Assembly (NCBI GenBank): GCA_963837345.1
Contig: CAWIMX010000001.1
Location: 3,348,001-3,412,000, forward strand
Length of the DNA: 64,000 bases
Direction of reading: 5' to 3'
Source of the DNA: CAWIMX01 sp963837345
Lineage (GTDB): Bacteria > Acidobacteriota > Vicinamibacteria > Vicinamibacterales > CAVVIG01
Position numbers and translations under genes: made by a program. The notes below the pieces were generated by a model. It worked only from the letters and a program-made list of their open reading frames with translations. It was not told the DNA's origin and searched no databases. Positions within the stretch are counted from its first letter, which is position 1. Every line of letters begins with the position of its first letter. Positions 1 to 9,110 of this stretch are shown in pieces.

Positions 1-33
1 TAATCGCCCGACCGCGGACCTCGCGGCGTCGTC

Positions 34-39
34 TAAAAT
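34..39 (+). promoter_or_regulatory. Putative -10 box for bamA
   Basis: TAAAAT lies 19 nt before the bamA ATG, with an AAAGGG ribosome-binding site between them. No convincing -35 hexamer is visible upstream, so this is a position-based guess. Confidence 0.3.
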
Positions 40-58
40 CCGGTAGAGTAAAGGGTTG

Positions 59-2785
59 ATGCGGAAATTGCTGCGTCTGGCGTCCACCCTCGCCGCGCTG
101 GCCGTCGCCGGCCCGGCCTGGGCGCAGGCTCCGGCGGCCCAGGCCCCCGATTCGGGTGCGACGAGCATCTGCGGGATCGAGCTGCCGCCCCCGTCCGTCA
201 TGCCTCCGGCGGGGTCCGGCCCCGTCGTCTACCAGATCGCCCCGTGCTTCGACGCGCAGGGCGGCAGCCCGCTGGTGGACATCAACACGTACCTCTACTG
301 GATGCAGATCAAGGACCACGTGAGCCGGCCGTCGCAGACGCCGCCCTTGTGGGTCCCCTACGACGAGTCCATCGAGCGGATCCTGCACGAGGACTTCACC
401 CGTCTGTGGGACACGAAGTTCCTCGACAACCTCTGGATCGAGGTCAACGACTACCACTTCCCCAATGGCGTCGTCGGCAAGCTGATCACGTACCACATGG
501 AGGAGCGCCAGCGCATCAAGATCGTCGACTATACGGGTTCGAAAGAGATCGAGCCCTCTAAGATCGACGAGAAGCTGAAGGAGCAGGGCGCGGAGATCCG
601 CCTCGATACCTTCATCGACCCGGCGCTCGTCCGGAAGGTCGAAGGCGTGATTCGCGCCCAGATGGCCGAAAAGGGCTACGAGTACGCGCAGGTGTCGCAC
701 GAGATCGAGGAACTGCCCGGCGGCCCGAAGCTCGTGCACCTGACGTTCCACGTCGACGAGGGGCCGGTTGTCAAGATCCGGCACGTCGAGTTCGTCGGCA
801 ACCAGGCGATCGGCGACTCGAAGCTGCGCGGGCAGCTGAAGAACAACAAACCGCACGGGTGGCTGTCGTTCGTGAATGGGCACGGCAAGTACCAGGAGGA
901 GCAGTTCGACGAGGACGCCGACCGGATCGTGCAGTATTACGGCGACCACGGGTATCCGCGGGCGAATGTCGGCGCCCCCGAATTGCGCGTGATCGAGGAT
1001 TCACCGGACGGCAAGACGCGGTGGATCGAGCTGCGCGTGCCGATCAACGAAGGCCGGCAGTACCGCGTGGGCGACATCACGTTTGCCGGCAACAAGGTGC
1101 TCACCGACGATGTCCTTCGACCGCTGTTCAAGATGAAGACGGGCGAGGTGTACAGCGCCGAGAAGATCCGCAAGGGCTACGAACAGGCGCGCGAGATGTA
1201 CGGCACCGGCGGCTACTTCGAATTCGCCGGGTATCCCGACTTCAGCTTCCGCGACGAACCCAGTCCGGCCGAAGCGCAGGCGCAGGCGCCGGCCGCGCTG
1301 GCCGCAGAGCCGTCGACGCCCGAGCGCCAGGGCCCGCCCGTCGTCGACGTGACGCTCCGGATGCAGGAGGGCGTGCAGTACTTCGTGAACCGCATCACGT
1401 TCGTCGGGAACACGACGACGCACGACAACGTCATCCGGCGCGAGATGCGCCTGTACGAGAACGCGCCGTTCAACACGGAAGCCCTGAAGTACAGCATCCG
1501 CCGGCTCAATCAGCTCGGATATTTCAAGGCGCTCCAGGGGCCGCCGACCGACGTCACGATCGACAAGACGCCGGATACCACGAACAAGGTGGACGTGACG
1601 GTGAAGCTCGAGGAGCAGAACCGCAACCAGCTCAGCTTCGGGGCCGGCGTGTCGGAGTTCGAGGGGGTGTTCGGCCAGCTCTCGTTCCAGACGGCGAACT
1701 TCCTCGGCCGCGGCGAGAGCCTCACCGTCTCGATGCAGACCGGGTCGCGCGCGAAGAACTACACGCTCGGCTTCACGGAGCCGTTCCTGCTCGACCGCAA
1801 CATCACGGCCGGCGCCAGCGTCTTCCGCCAGGATATCCGCTACGTCGGGGCGTACACGCAGCGGTCGACCGGAGGCTCGCTGACCTTCGGCTTCCCGGTG
1901 GCCGACTTCACGCGCATGTTCATGAACTACAACTACCAGCGCGTGCAGGTCACCGAGATCAGCGACATTCTGAACACCCCGGAACTGATTGCCCGGAATC
2001 CGTTCCTCGCCGATCAGCTGCTGATCGGCCAGAATGGCGAGCGCATCATCAGCAAGGTCGTACCGAGTCTGGTGCACAACACGATCGACAATCCGATCTT
2101 TCCCGCGAGCGGCCGTCGCGTCACGCTGTCGCTCGATCTGGCGGGGCTGGGGGGCAACACGAGCTACTACCGGCCGATGGTCGAAGGCATTCAGTTTTGG
2201 AAGCAGAACGCGCGGATGTCGCTCGGCTTGCGCGGCCAGTGGGAGTACATCCACCCGTACAACGGCAGCGACGACCTGCCGATCTTCGAGAAGCTGTTCC
2301 TGGGTGGCGAGTACTCCGTCCGGGGCTTCGACATCCGGTCGATCGGCCCGCAGGACCCGGCGACGGGCGTCGTGCTGGGCGGCGACAAGAGTCTGCTGTT
2401 CAACGTCGAGCAGTACTTCACCATCGCGAACCCGGTGCGCGTCCTGCTGTTCTACGACGCCGGCCAGGTTCGCGATACCGGCCAGTCGTTCGGCTGGTAC
2501 GAGGACGTGACGCAGCCGATTCTGCCGGCGCTCTACGATCCGCGAAGCCTGGGCGGGACGCTCACCGATCCGTCGGCTCCGCCGACGCCGACGAGCGAGG
2601 TCGTCGGGCGGCGCAGCGCGTTCAAGACGTCGACGGGCGTGGAAGTGCGGTTCATGATGCCGGTGCTGAACGTGCCCTTCCGCCTGATCTTTGCGTACAA
2701 TCCCCAGCGTGGCGGCGTGCTCGACAACTTCCTGCAGCCACAGAAGGCGTTCCAGTTCCGGTTCGCCGTGGGGTCCACTTTCTGA
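59..2785 (+). CDS. bamA: Outer membrane protein assembly factor BamA
   Basis: Central subunit of the BAM complex, which folds and inserts beta-barrel proteins into the outer membrane. A signal peptide covers about residues 1-23 and ends in AWA. Several POTRA-type repeats fill about residues 130-520 (phrases such as VEFVGNQAI, ITFAGNKVL, ITFVGNTTT). A C-terminal barrel follows with the family's VRGF motif at about residue 754 and a terminal Phe. An Ala/Pro-rich linker (about 400-427) interrupts the last POTRA repeats, an unusual insertion. The protein is somewhat longer (908 residues) than Escherichia coli BamA (about 810). ATG 59 is preferred to TTG 56. It heads the envelope operon with ompH and lpx genes, the classic arrangement. 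Confidence 0.95.
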   Translation: MRKLLRLASTLAALAVAGPAWAQAPAAQAPDSGATSICGIELPPPSVMPPAGSGPVVYQIAPCFDAQGGSPLVDINTYLYWMQIKDHVSRPSQTPPLWVPYDESIERILHEDFTRLWDTKFLDNLWIEVNDYHFPNGVVGKLITYHMEERQRIKIVDYTGSKEIEPSKIDEKLKEQGAEIRLDTFIDPALVRKVEGVIRAQMAEKGYEYAQVSHEIEELPGGPKLVHLTFHVDEGPVVKIRHVEFVGNQAIGDSKLRGQLKNNKPHGWLSFVNGHGKYQEEQFDEDADRIVQYYGDHGYPRANVGAPELRVIEDSPDGKTRWIELRVPINEGRQYRVGDITFAGNKVLTDDVLRPLFKMKTGEVYSAEKIRKGYEQAREMYGTGGYFEFAGYPDFSFRDEPSPAEAQAQAPAALAAEPSTPERQGPPVVDVTLRMQEGVQYFVNRITFVGNTTTHDNVIRREMRLYENAPFNTEALKYSIRRLNQLGYFKALQGPPTDVTIDKTPDTTNKVDVTVKLEEQNRNQLSFGAGVSEFEGVFGQLSFQTANFLGRGESLTVSMQTGSRAKNYTLGFTEPFLLDRNITAGASVFRQDIRYVGAYTQRSTGGSLTFGFPVADFTRMFMNYNYQRVQVTEISDILNTPELIARNPFLADQLLIGQNGERIISKVVPSLVHNTIDNPIFPASGRRVTLSLDLAGLGGNTSYYRPMVEGIQFWKQNARMSLGLRGQWEYIHPYNGSDDLPIFEKLFLGGEYSVRGFDIRSIGPQDPATGVVLGGDKSLLFNVEQYFTIANPVRVLLFYDAGQVRDTGQSFGWYEDVTQPILPALYDPRSLGGTLTDPSAPPTPTSEVVGRRSAFKTSTGVEVRFMMPVLNVPFRLIFAYNPQRGGVLDNFLQPQKAFQFRFAVGSTF

Positions 2786-2799
2786 GGCTCAAAGCCGCC

Positions 2800-3219
2800 A
2801 TGCATCGGTCGCTCTCCTGCCTGCTCGCCCTGTCGGTGTGTGCCGCGTCGGCCGTCGGCTGCTCGAGCTCGAACTCGAGCACGCCCACGACGCCCACGAC
2901 CGCGATGATCACCGACCTGTATTCGGGCACGATCGGGCCGAACGGGGCGAGCACGAACTTCTTCCTCGTGGTGGCGGCGGGCGACATCACAACGACCATC
3001 ACCGCGTTGGCTGGCGATTCGACCATCGTCGGCCTGGAGCTCGGTACGTCGGCCGATGGCGTCGTGTGCCAGAACGTCCTCTCGAACGACTCTGCGCGGC
3101 TGAATACCCAGCTCGTGGGCCGGGCGTCCGGGGGGCCGGCCGCCTTCTGCGCCCGCGTGTACGACACGGGTCATCTTACGGAAGCCGTGGATTTCACGCT
3201 GCAGGTCGTACACCCCTAG
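2800..3219 (+). CDS. Small predicted lipoprotein, unknown function
   Basis: A 139-residue protein with a short signal sequence ending in AVGC, which gives a likely lipidated Cys21. A Ser/Thr/Pro linker (about 22-36) leads to a compact, beta-rich domain containing two further cysteines. It starts 14 nt after the bamA stop and precedes ompH, so it is probably co-transcribed with outer-membrane assembly genes. I recognise no family. The lipobox is not ideal (Val at -2), but the serine-rich stretch after the cysteine is typical of exported lipoproteins. Confidence 0.75.
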   Translation: MHRSLSCLLALSVCAASAVGCSSSNSSTPTTPTTAMITDLYSGTIGPNGASTNFFLVVAAGDITTTITALAGDSTIVGLELGTSADGVVCQNVLSNDSARLNTQLVGRASGGPAAFCARVYDTGHLTEAVDFTLQVVHP

Positions 3220-3260
3220 ACACGTCGCCCGGGGGCCACGGCCGCCGAGGGTCCCCGTGC

Positions 3261-3266
3261 TAAAAT
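3261..3266 (+). promoter_or_regulatory. Putative -10 box for ompH
   Basis: TAAAAT lies about 31 nt before the ompH ATG in the only sizeable gap of the bamA-lpxI block. A GTGGAGG ribosome-binding site follows. No good -35 is seen. Confidence 0.3.
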
Positions 3267-3297
3267 TGCTGACTTTGGAAGTCGTGGAGGTTTTGTG

Positions 3298-3915
3298 ATG
3301 AGAGGGTATGCCGTCGCCGCGTCGCTCGTGCTCCTGCTGAGCGCCGCTCCCGCCGTCGCCCAGCAGCCGGCCGCACAGGCGCCTCCTGCCCAGCCGCCGG
3401 CCCAGGCAGCCCCGGCTCCGCGCCCACCCGCGCCGTTCCCCGAGGGCGCGAAGTACGCCTTCGTCGATCTGAGCCGCGTCGCCCAGGAGTCGGTCGAAGG
3501 CAAGGCCCAGAACGCGAAGGTGCAGGCAGCCGTGCAGCAGAAGCAGAACGACGTGGCGGAGAAGCAGAAGGCGCTGCAGGCCAATCAGCAGAAACTCCAG
3601 GCGGGCGCCGGCGTTCTGAGCGAGGCGGCAGCCCTGGCGCTCCAGAAGGAAATCGACCGGCAGAACACCGAGCTGCAGCGCTTCCAGCAGGACGCTCAGA
3701 ACGAGTTGAACGAGCTGAGTCAGCAGGCGCAGGTCGACTTCAACAACAAGCTGATCCCGATTCTCGACAAGGTGGGCCGCGAGAAGGGCCTGTTCATGAT
3801 CTTCAGCATCGCCGACGCGGGCGTCGCCTGGGCGGATCCCGGCCTCGACGTGAGCGCGGACGTGATCAAGGCCCTCGACTCGTCGACTGTCAAGCCCGCG
3901 GCGCCGCAGCACTAG
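3298..3915 (+). CDS. ompH: OmpH/Skp-family periplasmic chaperone
   Basis: Skp-type chaperone that holds unfolded outer-membrane proteins on the way to BAM. The signal peptide ends near AVAQQ (about residue 22) and an Ala/Pro-rich stretch follows. The signature KYAFVDLSRVAQES strand comes next, then a long Gln/Lys/Glu-rich coiled coil (about 75-150) and the C-terminal strand. Length (205 residues) is slightly above the usual 160-180 because of the Pro/Ala linker. Start is ATG 3298 (GTG 3295 also possible) with GTGGAGG upstream. Its place directly after bamA supports the call. Confidence 0.9.
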   Translation: MRGYAVAASLVLLLSAAPAVAQQPAAQAPPAQPPAQAAPAPRPPAPFPEGAKYAFVDLSRVAQESVEGKAQNAKVQAAVQQKQNDVAEKQKALQANQQKLQAGAGVLSEAAALALQKEIDRQNTELQRFQQDAQNELNELSQQAQVDFNNKLIPILDKVGREKGLFMIFSIADAGVAWADPGLDVSADVIKALDSSTVKPAAPQH

Positions 3916-3921
3916 GGCGAG

Positions 3922-5181
3922 GTGGCCAGCCCGATCGATATTCCGGCTCTGCTCGACCGGCTCTGCTACCGGTATCCGTCTCTGCTCGTCGACGCGATCG
4001 CCGAACACGAGCCGGGCCGGCGGCTCGTCGCGGTCAAGAACGTCACTGTCAACGAGGAGTTCTTCCAGGGGCACTTCCCGGGCGCGCCGCTTCTGCCCGC
4101 GGTGCTGATGCTCGAATCGCTGTCCCAGGTCGCGGCCATTCTGCTCCTCGAGCGCGACAAACTGCCCCCGAACGCCCGTGTGTACCTTCGCGGCGTCGAC
4201 GACGCGAAATTTCGGCGTCAGGTGGTGCCGGGCGATCGCCTTCGCCTCGAGATCCGGCTCGAACGGCGCCGCAGCGCGCTGGCTCGAGCGCGCGCGATCG
4301 CGTCGGTCGGCGAGCACACCGTCGCCGAAGCCGAGCTCCTGCTGGGCTGCATCCCCGACGAGTCCGAGATCGACCCCACGGCAATCGTGCACCCGCGCGC
4401 CAGAATCGGCCGCGGCGTCACGATCGGTCCCCACGCCCTGATTGGCCCGCGCGTCACCCTGGGCGACAATTGCCGCGTTGGCGCGTCGGCGATCGTCGAC
4501 GGCTGGACCGAGATCGGCGACGACACTGAGATCTTTCCGTTTGCGTCGATCGGCCTGATTCCGCAGGACCTGAAGTTCCAGGGCGAGGAGACGACGCTCG
4601 TCATCGGGCGGCGCAACATCTTCCGCGAATTCGTCACGGTGCACCGCGGCACGCGCGGCGGCGGGGGCGTCACGCGCATCGGCGACCGCAACGTGTTCAT
4701 GGCGTACGTCCACATTGCCCACGACTGCCAGGTGGGACACGACACGATATTCGGCAACCTCGCCACCCTCGGGGGGCACGTGACGGTGGAAGATTTCGCG
4801 AACATCAGTGCCGGATCGGCGGTCCACCAGTTCTGCCGCGTCGGTCGGCACGCGTTCATCGGCGGCTACTCGGTGGTCACCAAGGACGCGCTGCCGTTCG
4901 CGCGGACGGTGGGGAACCGCGCGCGCATCTACGACCTGAACACGGTCGGTCTCGATCGACGCGGCTTCTCGCCCGAGCTCATCGGTCGGCTGAAGCGCGC
5001 GTTCCGCTACCTCCTGCAGTCGAAGCTGAACGCCAGCCGCGCGCTGGCGCAGATCGAGAAGGATCGCTCGCTCGCGTGCCCGGAGGTGCAGTACCTCGTC
5101 GATTTCATCCGGACCTCCAAACGCGGCGTCATCCTGCGGCGCGCCACGCGCCGTGCCCAGGAAGTGCTCGCCGAGGAGTAG
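3922..5181 (+). CDS. Fused FabZ-LpxA: 3-hydroxyacyl-ACP dehydratase / UDP-GlcNAc O-acyltransferase
   Basis: One open frame of 419 codons joins two enzymes that are normally separate. Residues 1 to about 145 are FabZ: the GHFPG motif carries catalytic His51 and the LMLES segment carries Glu65. Residues from about 148 are LpxA, a left-handed beta-helix of hexapeptide repeats with the HIAHDC motif (His264 and His267, matching E. coli His122 and His125) and an alpha-helical C-terminus. The Gly matching E. coli LpxA Gly173, linked to use of C14 acyl chains, is kept at about residue 315. No start codon occurs at the junction. The two halves use the same substrate class, 3-hydroxyacyl-ACP, one for fatty acids and one for lipid A. 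GTG start 6 nt after ompH; lpxD, often found here, is missing. Confidence 0.9.
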   Translation: MASPIDIPALLDRLCYRYPSLLVDAIAEHEPGRRLVAVKNVTVNEEFFQGHFPGAPLLPAVLMLESLSQVAAILLLERDKLPPNARVYLRGVDDAKFRRQVVPGDRLRLEIRLERRRSALARARAIASVGEHTVAEAELLLGCIPDESEIDPTAIVHPRARIGRGVTIGPHALIGPRVTLGDNCRVGASAIVDGWTEIGDDTEIFPFASIGLIPQDLKFQGEETTLVIGRRNIFREFVTVHRGTRGGGGVTRIGDRNVFMAYVHIAHDCQVGHDTIFGNLATLGGHVTVEDFANISAGSAVHQFCRVGRHAFIGGYSVVTKDALPFARTVGNRARIYDLNTVGLDRRGFSPELIGRLKRAFRYLLQSKLNASRALAQIEKDRSLACPEVQYLVDFIRTSKRGVILRRATRRAQEVLAEE

Positions 5182-5192
5182 GGTTCCTGGAC

Positions 5193-6017
5193 ATGCGCCT
5201 CGGCCTCATTGCCGGCAACGGCCGCTTTCCGTTTCTGGTGCTCGAGGCGGCGCGCACCGTCGGACACGACGTGACGGTGATCGCCATCAAGGAAGAGGCA
5301 TTCCCGGAACTCGCGGAAGCGGCCGGTCGCCCGCCGGCGGCGGCGCTCCACTGGGTGTCGCTCGGTCAGCTCGGCACATGCATCCGGCTGCTGAAAGACG
5401 CGCGCGTGAGCCAGGCCGTGATGGCCGGCCAGGTGAAGCACACGAAGCTGTTTTCCGACATCGTGCCCGATCTCACGCTGCTCGGCGTCCTGATGCGGCT
5501 CAAGGCGCGGAACACCGATGCGCTGATTGCGGGGGTGGCCGACGTCCTGCGCGAGAAGGGCATCGAACTGGTGGATTCGACCTCCTTGCTCGAGCCGCTG
5601 CTCGCGCGGGACGGCGTGTTGACCCGGACCGAACCGTCGCCCGAGGCGACCGCCGACCTGGAGTTCGGCCGCAGAGTCGCCGACCAGCTGGCGAGCCTCG
5701 ACATCGGCCAGACGGTGGCGGTGAAGTCGGCGGCGGTCGTGGCGGTCGAAGCGATGGAAGGCACCGATGAAGTCATCGCCCGGGCCGGCGCTCTCGCCGG
5801 GTCTGGCGTGCGGATCGTGAAGGTGGCGAAACCGAATCAGGACATGCGTTTCGACGTGCCGGTCGTCGGCGTGCCCACCATTGCCGCCATGAAGGCCGCG
5901 GGCGCCGACGCGCTCTCCATCGACGCCGGCAAGACGCTCATGCTCGACGGCGACGCGGTGATCCACGCCGCCGATGCGGCCGGCATCGCCATCGTGGGGC
6001 GGGCGCGGGTCGGATGA
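5193..6017 (+). CDS. lpxI: UDP-2,3-diacylglucosamine pyrophosphatase LpxI
   Basis: LpxI (DUF1009) hydrolyses UDP-2,3-diacylglucosamine to lipid X in the lipid A pathway and replaces LpxH in many bacteria. The N-terminus LGLIAGNGRFPFLVLEAAR is the family signature. The C-terminal half contains the conserved stretch from AKPNQDMRFDVPVVGVPT to the end. Its 274 residues match the family. ATG 5193 begins 11 nt after the fabZ-lpxA stop; longer upstream frames read into that gene. The next gene overlaps by 4 nt (ATGA), so translation is coupled. Confidence 0.92.
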   Translation: MRLGLIAGNGRFPFLVLEAARTVGHDVTVIAIKEEAFPELAEAAGRPPAAALHWVSLGQLGTCIRLLKDARVSQAVMAGQVKHTKLFSDIVPDLTLLGVLMRLKARNTDALIAGVADVLREKGIELVDSTSLLEPLLARDGVLTRTEPSPEATADLEFGRRVADQLASLDIGQTVAVKSAAVVAVEAMEGTDEVIARAGALAGSGVRIVKVAKPNQDMRFDVPVVGVPTIAAMKAAGADALSIDAGKTLMLDGDAVIHAADAAGIAIVGRARVG

Positions 6018-6946
6018 GTCTTCGCGTCGCCGTCGTCGGCGTCGGGTATCTGGGGCGGCATCACGCGCGCATTCTGTCGACACTGCCGGGTGCGGAGCTC
6101 GTGGCGGTCGTGGACACCAATCGTGCGCGCGCCGACGAGGTGGCGCAGGCGAACGGTGCGCGGGCGCTGTACGAGGCCGCCAGCCTCGCCGGAATGGTCG
6201 ATGCCGTCACCGTCGCCGTTCCGACCGACGTCCATGCCGACATTGCGCTGCCGCTTCTCCACGCCGGCGTGTCGGTGCTCGTCGAGAAGCCCATGGCGCG
6301 AACGCTCGCCGAAGCCGACGCGCTGATTGCCGCCTCGGCGCGGGCGGGCGCGGTTCTCGCCGTCGGTCATACGGAGCGCTTCAACCCGGCCGTGGCTGCC
6401 GCCCGCCCGCTCCTGACCGATCCCCGCTTCATCGAGGTGCATCGTCTGGGCACCTTTCCCGAACGCAGCCTCGACATCGATGTGGTGTTCGACCTGATGA
6501 TCCACGACCTCGACGTGGTGTTGTCGATCGTGCGGAGCGAGGTCGAGGGCATCGACGCGGTCGGCGTGCCCGTGCTCACGCCGCGCGTGGACATCGCGAA
6601 CGCGCGCCTGCGGTTCGTCAACGGCTGCATCGTCAACCTCACGGCCAGCCGCATCAGCCGGGATCGTACCCGGAAGATCCGTTTCTTCCAGCCGGCCGCC
6701 TATCTGTCGATCGACTATGCCGCGCAGAAGATCGAGAAATGGACGCTGGTGAGAGGATCCCGGCCGATGCCCTCGATCGAGGGTGGGGAAGTGCCGGTCG
6801 TGAGCGAGGAGCCGCTCAAGCGCGAGCTGGCCGACTTCCTCGAGGCGGTCGCGCGCGGCGGCGCGCCGGGCGTGCCCGGCAGCGAGGGCCGTCGCGCGCT
6901 GGCCCTCGCCCAGCAAATCACGGATAAAATGGCGACCTCTGCGTAG
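6014..6946 (+). CDS. Gfo/Idh/MocA-family NAD(P)-dependent oxidoreductase
   Basis: A Rossmann domain with a GVGYLGRHHARI dinucleotide-binding loop opens the protein. The family's EKPMARTLAEAD motif follows at about residue 94, then the mixed alpha/beta substrate domain. At 310 residues it is of usual length. The ATGA overlap with lpxI implies a job in envelope sugar chemistry. GnnA, which oxidises UDP-GlcNAc on the way to diamino-sugar lipid A, belongs to this superfamily and is an attractive option. No GnnB-type aminotransferase is in the window, so the substrate is not known. Confidence 0.8.
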   Translation: MSLRVAVVGVGYLGRHHARILSTLPGAELVAVVDTNRARADEVAQANGARALYEAASLAGMVDAVTVAVPTDVHADIALPLLHAGVSVLVEKPMARTLAEADALIAASARAGAVLAVGHTERFNPAVAAARPLLTDPRFIEVHRLGTFPERSLDIDVVFDLMIHDLDVVLSIVRSEVEGIDAVGVPVLTPRVDIANARLRFVNGCIVNLTASRISRDRTRKIRFFQPAAYLSIDYAAQKIEKWTLVRGSRPMPSIEGGEVPVVSEEPLKRELADFLEAVARGGAPGVPGSEGRRALALAQQITDKMATSA

Positions 6947-7001
6947 ATGCGATCTTCACGACGCCGCGATCGTGCGTTCCTGAATCGGCCGATGCTCGAC
7001 G

Positions 7002-8447
7002 ATGCATGCAGATCTCGATGAATTCCTGAAGGACCTCGACCAGCGCCAGTGGCTCGCGCATGTCGGCGAACCGGTGAGCCCGGCGCTCGAGATCGCGGCC
7101 GTGATCGATCGCGCCTGCAAGTCGACGGGCGGCGGGCCAGCCCTCGTCTTCGACCGGCCGGCCGGCTTCGACATCCCCGTGGCGGCAAATGTCTTCGGGT
7201 CGATGGAGCGGATGTGCCTCGCGCTCGGCGTGGCCTCGCTGGATCAGCTCGGGCGCGAGATCGACCAGCTGATGACGCCGCCGATGCCGAAGGGCATGTT
7301 CGATGCGCTCAAGATGCTGCCGCTCGTGAACCGGCTCGGCGATCTGATGCCGAAGACCGTGAAAGACGCGCCGTGTCAGGAGGTCGTGCAGAAGGACGGG
7401 ACGCTCGACGCGTTGCCGATCCTGACGTGCTGGCCCGGGGACGGCGGCCCGTACATCACGCTGCCCCTCGTGTTCACGAAGGATCCGGAAACAGGCGTTC
7501 GCAACATCGGCACGTACCGGATGCAGGTGTTCGACGGGCGGACGACGGGCATGCACTGGCAGCGGCACAAGGGCGGCGCCCAGCATCATCGCGTGGCCGA
7601 AAGGCTCGGACGCCGGCTCGACGTGGCCGCCGCGCTCGGCCCCGAGCCCGTCCTGACCTATGCGGCCACGGCGCCGATGCCCGAGGGGCTGGACGAACTG
7701 CTGCTGGGCGGATTCCTGGCGCGGCGCCGGATCGAGATGGTGAAGTGTGTCACCGTGGATCTCGAGGTTCCCGCGAGCTCGCACATCGTGCTCGAGGGTT
7801 ACGTCGAGCCGGGGGAGCGGCGGCGTGAGGGGCCCTTCGGGGACCACACGGGGTTCTACTCCCGCCCCGACGACTACCCGGTGTTCCACCTGACCTGCCT
7901 TACACGCCGGAACCGGCCGACCTACCTCACCACGATCGTGGGCGTTCCGCCGATGGAGGATTTCTATCTCGGCATGGCGAGCGAGCGGATCTTTCTTCCG
8001 ATCATCCGTAAGACCGTTCCCGAGATCGTCGACATGCACTTTCCGGCCGAAGGCATCTTTCACAACCTCGTGATCGTGTCGATCGACAAACGCTACCCCG
8101 GGCATGCGCGCAAGATCATGCATGCGTTCTGGGGCCTGGGCCAGCTGATGTTCTCGAAGACGATCGTCGTTGTCGACCAGGACGTGGACGTGCATGATCT
8201 GCGCGAGGTCGCCTGGATCGTCGGCACCCACATGGATCCGGCGCGCGACGTCCAGATGACGCGGGGTCCCGTCGACGATCTGGACGACGCCGCCGAGCTG
8301 CCGGCGTTCGGCGGCAAGATGGGGATCGACGCGACGCGAAAGTGGGCGTCCGAGGGCTACACGCGGCAGTGGCCGACGAGGATCGCGACGACCGAAGCGG
8401 CCGGCCGGCGGGCCGCCGAGATCTGGTCGCGACTCGGCCGCCCGTAG
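7002..8447 (+). CDS. UbiD-family prenylated-FMN-dependent decarboxylase
   Basis: UbiD enzymes remove a carboxyl group from aromatic or unsaturated acids using prenylated FMN made by UbiX. The 481-residue length and the EGPFGDHTGFY motif are diagnostic. Glu276 and Asp281 fit the conserved acidic pair of the active site. A ubiX gene lies 6 kb downstream in the same cluster. In the futalosine pathway a UbiD/UbiX pair is expected to decarboxylate the prenylated 1,4-dihydroxy-6-naphthoate, so that role (the MqnL type) is inferred from context. The 55 nt upstream hold no recognisable feature. Confidence 0.88.
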   Translation: MHADLDEFLKDLDQRQWLAHVGEPVSPALEIAAVIDRACKSTGGGPALVFDRPAGFDIPVAANVFGSMERMCLALGVASLDQLGREIDQLMTPPMPKGMFDALKMLPLVNRLGDLMPKTVKDAPCQEVVQKDGTLDALPILTCWPGDGGPYITLPLVFTKDPETGVRNIGTYRMQVFDGRTTGMHWQRHKGGAQHHRVAERLGRRLDVAAALGPEPVLTYAATAPMPEGLDELLLGGFLARRRIEMVKCVTVDLEVPASSHIVLEGYVEPGERRREGPFGDHTGFYSRPDDYPVFHLTCLTRRNRPTYLTTIVGVPPMEDFYLGMASERIFLPIIRKTVPEIVDMHFPAEGIFHNLVIVSIDKRYPGHARKIMHAFWGLGQLMFSKTIVVVDQDVDVHDLREVAWIVGTHMDPARDVQMTRGPVDDLDDAAELPAFGGKMGIDATRKWASEGYTRQWPTRIATTEAAGRRAAEIWSRLGRP

Positions 8448-8481
8448 CGCCTCTCGCCGGATCGGCCACCGAGCCGGCGCC

Positions 8482-8958
8482 TCACCGATCCCGCGCGGTT
8501 CGCGCGCACCGGAACAGACAGTACAGCGCAATGAGCTGAATCACATGGTAGGCCGCGTTGTGGTTGAGCCGTGGCGGCGCCGGCAGCCAGCCGCGCTGGA
8601 CGCCCGCGCCCGCGAGGGTCACGGCGATTCCGGCGGCCAGCCATGGGATCGTCCTGTCCTGCCGGCTGACCCGGGCCGCATGAATACCGGCGGCGATGAA
8701 GGCGCCGCAGGCGCCCATCGAGAAGACGGTGAAATTCCACAGCGCTCTGAGCGTACCCGGGCCGAGCGTCGTCGCCAGTCCATGGAACGAGCCGCCGGCC
8801 GTCGCCGCCGCGCCGGCAGCCACGAAGGCCGCGATCCAGAGCCAGGCCGTGACACGCCTGCGCGGGGTGATCGATCGAGCCAGGGAGAGGGCGAAGCCGA
8901 AGCTGGCGGCGGCCAGGGCGTAGTCGGTGAGCGTCGTGGCCGGCTCGCTGAGGAGCAC
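8482..8958 (-). CDS. Small multi-pass membrane protein, unknown function
   Basis: A 158-residue protein with about five hydrophobic helices. It has small conserved-looking polar motifs inside or next to helices: LTDYALA near the start, SFHG (about 57) and NHNAAYH near the last helix. This histidine pattern recalls the DUF6962/alkaline ceramidase-like (CREST) membrane proteins, but I am not certain. GTG start with GGAGG about 11 nt upstream. It is transcribed against its neighbours and diverges from the Yip1-like gene. A role in the menaquinone locus cannot be claimed. Confidence 0.65.
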   Translation of the reverse strand: MLLSEPATTLTDYALAAASFGFALSLARSITPRRRVTAWLWIAAFVAAGAAATAGGSFHGLATTLGPGTLRALWNFTVFSMGACGAFIAAGIHAARVSRQDRTIPWLAAGIAVTLAGAGVQRGWLPAPPRLNHNAAYHVIQLIALYCLFRCARTARDR

Positions 8959-9110
8959 GCTTGGCAGGCCTCCATCTGAAATTATCTCCGACGCGGCTCA
9001 TGGCCGCGCGGCGTGACTGCCGGAATTCCGACGCCGAAGCCGCCGGTCATGGCCATCCGCGCCGATTCAGGGACGCGAACCCCGGAACGCTTCGTGCTAA
9101 CGTTCCCGGT

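Noticed and set aside
2533..4851. 772-codon minus-strand frame
   Set aside because: Shadow of bamA, ompH and fabZ-lpxA.
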